Below are positions 56,893 to 64,000 of a DNA stretch of 64,000 nt, piece by piece. Source of the DNA: Linnemannia hyalina (Eukaryota > Mortierellomycota > Mortierellomycetes > Mortierellales > Mortierellaceae); assembly GCA_019671135.1 (NCBI GenBank), contig JAHRHY010000005.1, positions 1,550,001 to 1,614,000 of the forward strand, written 5' to 3'. Positions within the stretch are counted from its first letter, which is position 1; the number at the start of each line of letters is the position of its first letter. The translations under genes and the position numbers were made by a program. The notes beneath the pieces were generated by a model. It ran no database searches, was not told the DNA's origin, and was given only the letters and a program-made list of their open reading frames with translations.

Positions 56893-59125
56893 TTATTTCC
56901 AGCGGTACGTCCACCAGTTAACTGTTGCAAATGCCAGGGCAAGCGCGCAAAGACCTGACGAGACGTAGTAGTAGAACATGGGCGAGGTATCCACAGTGTT
57001 TTTGAACAATCGACCGTATGAAAAGACAGCAATGATGATACTCAAGGAGTCCACAACACTCAAGGCACCGATAACTGCACCAGTCAAATGAGTAGGCATG
57101 ACGGTCGAAAGCAATGAGATGCATGCGACAATTGAAGTCTGGCCCAGCGATAACAATGCTCGCGCTAGAAACGGGAGAAAGCGAACGCGAATGAATGTTA
57201 ACTTAGGTGGCTCATTCCTCAAGGCGACAGCTGGAGTGTTCTTGTTACTGGCATTTGAAAGCAGCGATGTTACTTACTGAAATAGAGAGCAAATTCGGTG
57301 GCAATGAGAGGAATAAGAAGGTAGGCAAACACCAGCAAAGCCAGCCCGCCAACCGCAAAGACAAGGTCCATTTTCATGGCTTCCATACTGCTCAGGTCGC
57401 TTTCGGTACTCTTGGGCAAAGATTCCTGAGCTTCATCCGAATCCTGCACCAATGGCTGCGCCGCAGCTTCCTCGTCGTCGCTCGCTTGAAAACTTGAAAC
57501 GACTCGCTTGTAAAGTACTTGTAATGCAGGAAAGATCGCAAGATACGTAATAAAGTCGCACATGGACCCGAAGGACAAGTAGAAATAATCTTCTTTGGCA
57601 CGCCAATTAAAGACCAGGTTCGTCATTGGGACGAAGAGTCCAGACGCACCTGAAACGAGTTGAATAAACAGCAAGAGAAAGATAAAAATGTCAACTCCAG
57701 CGTCTTTCAAATAAGAGTCATGCGTTGGCTTTTCTCTCAAGCAACTTGTATCTTACCAGCAAGACCAATCATCGAGAAAAACTTTGCGAACACGATCAAA
57801 GCAGGGGTATAACGCGTGGCCATTTTCTCCGACTTGGGGACATGTCCAGGAACAAAGAGCAATAATGGGTCAAAAATGGTTAACAAGTTTGCCTTGGCCA
57901 GGTAAAAGACCCGTTTGAGGGTCTGCACAAAAGACGTTGCCTCTTTTGCTTGAGTGGAGATGGTAGCGTTGGTCGTTTGGTGATGTCCTCCAGTCTGGCT
58001 TGTCATCCATTGGGTCAACGAGGCTGGCTTTGTTTTAAGAGACTCGGGCAATGCGGACAGGTAGACGGCCAGAAAGGCAGTGCAAACTAGCGAGATCTTC
58101 ACAACCACTGTCAGATCTTCCGTGGCTTTGGAAATGGAGCCACCCAAAGCAGACCCGACGATGTTACCGAGGGCGAAGCTGGTGCCCAAGTATCCGAGCG
58201 TACGGCTTCTATTGCTGCCCGTGGTGCAGTCGACTATTTTGGAACGGGGAGCGAGAGAGCGAGAACGAGCTGTCAGACGTTTGCCATCGACATGGGTCCA
58301 TGTCATGTCTAGATGAATCAGATGCCTTACCTGTGTAAGAGTACACAGCGGGGTTGATAAGCGCACCAGCAGGAATCAGGCCGAGGAGGACAGCTTCGAC
58401 ATAGTAAATGTGGTACCCCATGAAGTTGAACTGGCTGGCAGCAAACCAGTTGAGCAGGAACAACACGGCAATACCAAACATGCCGATATGTAGCAGAAAC
58501 TTTCTACCGAACACATCACTCAAAGAGGTCCATTTAGCGAGTGTCAGCAAGGCTAAAGGAATAAAAAGTAAAAGCGTAACGTACTGTATTAGTAAAGTGA
58601 ATGCAGTACTAGTATAACATGCCATTGTAGCTGAGCTAAGGCCCGTCGACATTGACACTCACTAAAGACGCCATTAATGGCTCCGATATTCCCATCTAAC
58701 TGACCCACAAAACCGAGGACCTCTTTTGATCCACATGGATCGACGGGGTCGAATGCTCGCACATCTCCGATAGCCGATGTAAAGTTCCTAGGTATAGCAC
58801 CGCCATCCTCAAGTCCCAGCAGATGAGCGCATACGGTTTTTATCTTTAGCTGCTGGATCGAACTACTGCTGAAACTCATCGTGATGCCTACAACAACTAG
58901 CCATGGCAACAGCCAGTAATGGCTAGGGCGATTGTACCACGGTTTCCGTTGAAGCTCTGCTAACCATCTTGCCTCGGTATCGTCATCGTCGTGCTGGTCG
59001 TTTGTTGCGAATGATGTGGTTGTCTGTCGATCTAACTCGGTATTATTCTCCATTGATGGTTGGATATTTGTTGTGAGTAGTGGTTGCCTTTCGTTGATGT
59101 CGGTAGATAGTTGACTAAGTGTCAT
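56893..59125 (-). CDS. MFS transporter, tandem copy 5
   Basis: Five exons, 58663-59125, 58331-58552, 57757-58233, 57278-57649 and 56893-57164, give 601 aa. The N-terminus carries NERQPLLTT, then RWLAELQRKPWYNRPSHYW before helix 1. Motif A reads LAKWTSLSDVFGRK. Exon 3 (477 nt) is slightly longer than in copies 1, 3 and 4 because its central loop (SLTQWMTSQTGG onward) is extended. The second half keeps GASGLFVPMTNLVFNW and the final helix AFATVNWWTYRWK. It is probably a vacuolar or plasma-membrane secondary transporter; the substrate is unknown. Being at the upstream end of the array, it has the only long independent promoter region to its right. Confidence 0.92.
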
Positions 59126-60814
59126 AGTTATATGAAGATGAGGAGAACAGTATGTACAGAGCAGAGAGCGTGACGAAGCGAGGGTATATGAACAGGGGGG
59201 AGAGGAAGGAACAAGAGGATGAAGCGTGAGCGAGATGTTGCGCGTGTAGCGTAGTCAGGAAGGTGAATGTTTGTTATACAAAGGTGTGTGTGGTGTGAAG
59301 ATTTGTATACACCAGCGGAGAGAGGTAAGAAGCTTTTTGCTGTGTGGGGAGTTTATTTCAGCAAGAGGGGGCATCGTTGTCTTTTTATTTGTGCTTCAAA
59401 ACAGAATATTCTCTTCAAAGTGGGCGTTGCGTGCGTTGTGTGTTTGCCAAGATTCACAATTGCAAACCTTCTTTCCTTTCTCTCTTGAAGGCACTTGCCA
59501 AGAAATGGCTAAATTAGAAGGGAAGGATATGCAACGTGGCACGACATCTTGTAGGCGAAAGATATCTCTGAAGTGCCATCCCACAACCGTTGCTTACCAA
59601 AAATGGTAGTTGACGCCTCTAGATAACGTGGTCGGTCTACTTTGCTAGTCACCTCGACGGGCAATTGAGCGATCAACCATCCTTTTGCTGCCATCGATCC
59701 TACCTCTTTTGCTGATTCGTCTTTGACGACGATCGACCTGTGTCTCTCTTTTCGTGTTCAGCTGACCCAGTCTTTGCTCGACCAGAGTGTGTTTTGTTTT
59801 TGTGCTTTGCCGATCTCCGTGATATGGATTGGTGGCGTGGATGCAAATGGCAAAGAGAAGGGTCCTTACTTGCTGACTTTCAGGGCGGCGCGATCCAGGT
59901 TCAACCTCTGACGGAGGATATGTTGACCGCAAAAAAATCCGAGAGGCAACAAGCTGAAAAGTGTCACCTGATGTGCTTAAGGGCATCTCTGGCCGCTGTC
60001 TTTTTCGCGCGCGGGCAAGATCGTGTCCTGAGGAGAAAGGAGGACGCACAAGCGGGGATTCCCGCTTAACACAGGTTCAGGACAAGGGGAACAGCATCGC
60101 TGTTGAAGAGAGGGTGGTGTGGGTAAGAACAAGCGTCTCTCTTTCATTTCTTGGTGTGGATGGTTATTAAGACACATAACATCATAAATATCACGGACGT
60201 GGTTTCTGATCTAGTACACATCTCGCCGTTGCTATTGTTGCTGGTGCAGGTGCAGATATAAAGGGTAAACATTAGCAAAACGAAGATATTGCAAATGGTG
60301 GGGATGTATATATAAGTGTGTGTGTGTATGTGTGTGTGTGAGATGCGGTTTGCTCCTTGTTGTTCCGAAGAAATGCTGCATGTTGTGGGTTCGTTGTGTG
60401 CCCGGCTCTTTGCCGTCTAAGGCTGGCCGTATTATTTGAATTGGGTGGTGGTGAGCCATGATGAGGTTGTGGAGAAAAGGGCAAGAGATAAACGTAAAAA
60501 AAGAAGGGCAACCTTGTTGCTGTATGTAGATAGAACGGACAGAGGACTGGGCAAGATGGGCAGCACGATAACCCGCCAACTCCGCCGATGAGAACAACGG
60601 ATAGGGACTTGAAACTTGATATGGCGGGTTGTGCAGTATCTGCACACACGTTTGCTGCTGTTTGTTTTTATTATTGTTGTGTTTTGTCTGGCGGTGTTCG
60701 TTTTATTTTCCTCGTCCTCCGTTCCTCCTTCCCCCCTACTTTTCTCTCTTCTTTTCTTCTCTTCTCCTCTTTGTCTCTATTCCCACTCACCCCTCTCCAC
60801 ACACACACATCACC
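59126..60814. other. Intergenic between divergent copy 5 and PDB1
   Basis: About 1.7 kb with GT-rich simple repeat near 60313-60340 and a pyrimidine-rich PDB1 leader from about 60700. Open frames of 100-140 codons here show no recognisable domain or splice logic. Confidence 0.5.
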
Positions 60815-63075
60815 ATGTCCCCCATGCTCAAGAAGGCTATCACCGTCTCCATCCCCTCTGTCCGCCAGGCACTCGCCCGCTCCAACCCCGTCCTGGCCAA
60901 TGCCCTTCTCGCCAAGCGCACCTACAACAGCAAGGGAGGCGTCGAGGTAATCACCAACACCCGCCTTCTTGCAAAATCAACAAAACAAAAAAAAATAATC
61001 CCGGGACACTTTTTGAATCTTCTTCTCAGTGTTCACGATTGAGATTGCAGGAGATCGCCTCTTTTTATTTCCCTTCAGCAATGGACCTTATCGTTGAGTG
61101 TCCGTCCACCCAACAATATTTGAGACGCAGACAACAACAACAACCATAAAAAAAAATACAGCAAACCCAACAAATTACAGCGGATTTCTTCGACAGACCA
61201 GGACGTGGATAAGCGCAACAACATCTACATCCACGACGCTATCCTTTAGAAAAGGGAAGGCGGCAGTTGACCTCGAGGGCAACGTGGATCAGCCTTTTAT
61301 CTCATTAACGTTCACAACAACGTCTTGGGAAGTGCGGGAAGAGGGTATTTGGCGTCTCGTTTGTTGGTTCTGCTCTCAATTATTTGTGTTGATATCGGAT
61401 ATTCGACAGATCGAAAAAAAAAGAAAACACAAAATCGCCTGCTCGTCCCCAGAAGATTCAATAACTCCCACGGTGGATGCCGGCAAAGCAAGAGAAAAGA
61501 ACTTGTCCATTGTGGGTGGTATCGGCCATGGCGTTGTCGATGTCGGGCGGGCGATTCGCTTTGTCGAAACGAATAACACTGACCAGATTCTTTTTACCTC
61601 TTCGTACCTGTATTGAACTCGCATTCTAGATGACTGTCCGTGATGCTTTGAACTCTGCTTTGGAGGAAGAGATGACCGCTGACGAGAAGGTTTACCTCTT
61701 GGGTGAGGAAGTCGGTCAGTACAACGGTGCCTACAAGGTAATTATTCGCCCAAGCCAGGACAACTTGCAAAAATATTACAATGCAATGCGGACAGAGTAC
61801 CCAACCGAGAGTCTCTCACCAGGGCAAAAGCTGGAGGAACGTCAAAAATAATGATGCCAAAAAAGAAAGGGAGACTCGCGCGCTCCCGCCCCGTATACTC
61901 ATCGGCCATAAGGAAGAGCGGAACGTCGCCTCGATCTACCTGCTTCCGCATTCACGCGATATGCGAGAAAACAAACAGGAAAGTGCCCCCCTCGACAAAA
62001 CAACAAAGAAATACCCCCGATACTAACTACGCGCTCTTGTCTGTCGATTCCAATCAAAAAATAGGTCTCCAAGGGTCTTTTGGACAAGTTCGGCCCCAAG
62101 CGTGTCATTGATACCCCCATTACCGAGTCTGGATTCTGTGGTCTCGCTGTCGGGTCTGCTTTCGCTGGATTGAAGCCCGTCTGCGAGTTCATGACCTGGA
62201 ACTTTGCCATGCAGGCCATTGACCAGATTGTCAACTCTGCCGCCAAGACCCACTACATGTCCGGTGGTAACGTCAACTGCCCCATCACTTTCCGTGGCCC
62301 CAACGGTGCCGCTGCTGGTGTTGCTGCCCAGCACTCCCAGTGCTTCGCTGCCTGGTACGGATCCGTCCCTGGTCTCAAGGTCGTCTCCCCCTGGAACTCT
62401 GAGGATGCCAAGGGCTTGTTGAAGGTATGCACTTTCTATTACCTCTTGCTATTATTGTGCATGACTTCACGCTGACAAGGAAAAGATGTAACGATGGAAT
62501 TTGAACTAACCGCATTTTTCTTGATAATATAATGACTGCATTAGGCTGCTATCCGTGACCCCAACCCCGTTGTTGTCCTCGAGAACGAGCTCATGTACGG
62601 TATCTCATTCCCCATGTCTGAGGCTGCTTTGTCTAAAGACTTTGTTATCGAGATCGGCAAGGCCAAGATTGAGAAGGAGGGAACCGATGTCACCATTGTT
62701 GCCCACTCCCGCTCTGTCGGTTTTGCTTTGGAGGCAGCCATGCTCTTGGAGAAGGAGGGTATCTGCAGCGCTGAGGTCATTAACTTGCGTTCGATCCGCC
62801 CCTTGGATACCGAGACCATCATCAAGTCCGTCAAGAAGACCAACCGCCTTGTCACCGTTGAGGGAGGCTGGCCCCAGTACGGAGTTGGATCTGAGATCTG
62901 CGCCCAGATCATGGAGTCTGAGGCCTTTGACCACTTGGATGCCCCCGTTGTCCGTGTTACTGGTGCTGATGTCCCCACCCCATATGCCCAGAACCTCGAG
63001 GCCTTTGCCTTCCCCGACACCGACGTCATTGCTCGCGTCGTGAAGCGCACCCTCAACAAGAAGATTGGTGCTTAA
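60815..63075 (+). CDS. PDB1: Pyruvate dehydrogenase E1 component subunit beta, mitochondrial
   Basis: Exons 60815-60946, 61630-61737, 62065-62424 and 62545-63075 give 376 aa. The subunit forms the alpha2beta2 E1 that decarboxylates pyruvate with thiamine diphosphate in the mitochondrial matrix. The first exon (44 codons) is a basic, amphipathic presequence ending [14 protein letters not shown]. Mature landmarks are [27 protein letters not shown] (with the ThDP-activating Glu), [15 protein letters not shown]-type [23 protein letters not shown] and [14 protein letters not shown]. The transketolase C-terminal domain runs from [13 protein letters not shown] to ALTE-type [16 protein letters not shown]. 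The presequence exon is separated by a 683-nt intron. Codons are strongly biased to C-ending forms. AATAAA is at 63208. Confidence 0.96.
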
Positions 63076-63387
63076 ATCATCCTTTTAGTCTTTTCTTGCA
63101 TCCATTTTCCTTTTTTTTGCTTGTCCTTTTTTTCCTTTCTCTTACCCTGTAAATTCTTGTAGCACGACCAACACCATACACTTTGTGCCTTCACTCCACC
63201 CCATCCCAATAAAAATCATCTCAATAATGAAAGCTATGGCATTCAACCCCGAGTGAATGGGTGTGAATCTCTTTTCTGAGAGAAATGGTGGCGCTCCATT
63301 TCTGTCGACGGACAGTCACCATTAATTAATATTTGTGATAAGGATGCATTCATCGAGAACCTGTGTTCCTCAACCCTTGTCTCAACA
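63076..63387. other. Short spacer between PDB1 and the aldo-keto reductase
   Basis: T-rich 3' untranslated region of PDB1, its AATAAA, and the promoter of the next gene. Nothing else is seen. Confidence 0.5.
63208..63213 (+). terminator. Poly(A) signal of PDB1
   Basis: AATAAA about 130 bases past the PDB1 stop codon. Confidence 0.5.
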
Positions 63388-63952
63388 ATGCTGTCGTCGC
63401 TCTCCGTCCACATCACACAGCGCTATCACGGGCCATTAAGCAGGACGCTATCGTCGGTTACTTTCCGCCGGACGTCGTCGCCACTCTGGGGACAAGGAGT
63501 GGCAGGAACAGGATTCGCCAACGCCATTCGAGTCGGGATCCAGACAAGTCGATCTGCCCATGGAGCAACAACAGCTGCAACATCCGATGCAACGGCTGCA
63601 TTCATGTCGAAGCATCCTGCATTACCCACAGCAACCCTTCCAAAGCGAGGACTTGTGCTCTCGAAACTGGGCTTTGGCGCCTACCGCGTTAATTCTTCAC
63701 AGTCGGCGCATAAGGCGGCTCTTGTCAAGGCTGTTCAGGCTGGTGTTAATGTCATCGATACAAGTTCGCACTTTGGACATGGTAAACGACATTTTGCTAG
63801 GATTTCATTCAAGAAAAGGCATTTGAATGGAAGGGATTTTTGCCATTATACTGATTGCAATACTGTGTTTACTGGATGTTGTAGGTGCTTCCGAAAAGTT
63901 CATTGGCGAGGCATTGGGTGATCTGTTCAAGCAGGACGCGATCAAGCGCGAG
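63388..63952 (+). CDS. Aldo-keto reductase-like protein, 5' part (runs off the window)
   Basis: Exons 63388-63781 and 63885-63952 are visible; a third exon must follow the GTATGG donor at 63953. The first 70 residues are Ser/Thr/Arg-rich with no acidic cluster and look like a mitochondrial presequence (MLSSLSVHITQRYHGPLSRT). The reductase barrel then begins: LSKLGFGAYRVNSS, HKAALVKAVQAGVNVIDTS, and SHFGHG joined to GASEKFIGEALGDLF. In this superfamily the Asp of NVIDTS is the first of the catalytic Asp-Tyr-Lys-His set, but the Tyr position reads His/Phe (SSHFGHG), so activity may be altered; the remaining residues lie outside the window. The family call is good, the substrate unknown. Confidence 0.75.
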
Positions 63953-64000
63953 GTATGGAAAGGAGCCGTACAGTGCACGTATTAGGAGGTGTCAATCTTA

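Noticed and set aside
59740..60645. Open frames of 110-137 codons between copy 5 and PDB1
   Set aside because: No recognisable motif, no splice signals in phase, and both strands open at similar lengths.
1..64000. CRISPR arrays, bacterial operons, rRNA genes
   Set aside because: None seen; the regular repeats are microsatellites or 19-27 bp direct tandems without spacers, and gene structure is eukaryotic.

Overview
The window reads as nuclear DNA of an early-diverging filamentous fungus, most likely Mucoromycota and probably Mortierella-like (inference). Genes carry several short GT-AG introns and are spaced by long pyrimidine- or purine-rich intergenic DNA. They include a WOPR regulator, an Fep1/SRE-type two-finger GATA factor and GPI-type secreted proteins. 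There is no operon structure. Exon coordinates were worked out by hand from splice sites, reading phase and family conservation.

Left part (1-26 kb): the 5' end of an unknown gene runs off the left edge. It is followed by VPS74/GOLPH3 (minus), about 5.7 kb without a recognisable gene, a Gti1/Pac2 (WOPR) transcription factor (plus, first intron GC-AG), DNA-3-methyladenine glycosylase I (minus), inositol-3-phosphate synthase (plus), eIF3 subunit G (plus), a YPP/PQ-rich protein (minus) and a putative GPI-anchored cysteine-rich protein (minus). A 2.8 kb gene-free stretch then holds microsatellites and a possible tRNA-derived SINE.

Middle (26-45.7 kb): an eight-exon DH-PH RhoGEF with two extra C-terminal PH/RanBD-like modules (minus), a small His/Gln/Pro-rich protein (minus), and a bacterial-type class II HMG-CoA reductase with a long low-complexity N-terminus and no membrane anchor (plus). 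This reductase converges on an Fep1/SRE/URBS1-like GATA regulator (minus). A ZCCHC17-like S1/zinc-knuckle protein and a SAP-like nuclear protein follow (both minus).

Right part (45.9-59.1 kb): a head-to-tail tandem array of five related major facilitator transporter genes, all minus. Four are intact (595, 598, 597 and 601 aa). The second from the left is a clear pseudogene with nonsense codons, a lost exon and a frameshift. All copies keep the same exon plan, one has an additional intron, and all carry an N-terminal E-R-x-P-L-[LI] acidic dileucine motif suggesting vacuolar sorting. After the array come pyruvate dehydrogenase E1 beta (plus) and the start of an aldo-keto reductase (plus) that runs off the right edge.

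Functionally the window mixes housekeeping genes (Golgi retention, DNA repair, inositol and acetyl-CoA metabolism, translation) with regulators and one locally expanded transporter family. The items most worth following up are the class II HMG-CoA reductase, the transporter array with its pseudogene, and the RhoGEF C-terminal modules.
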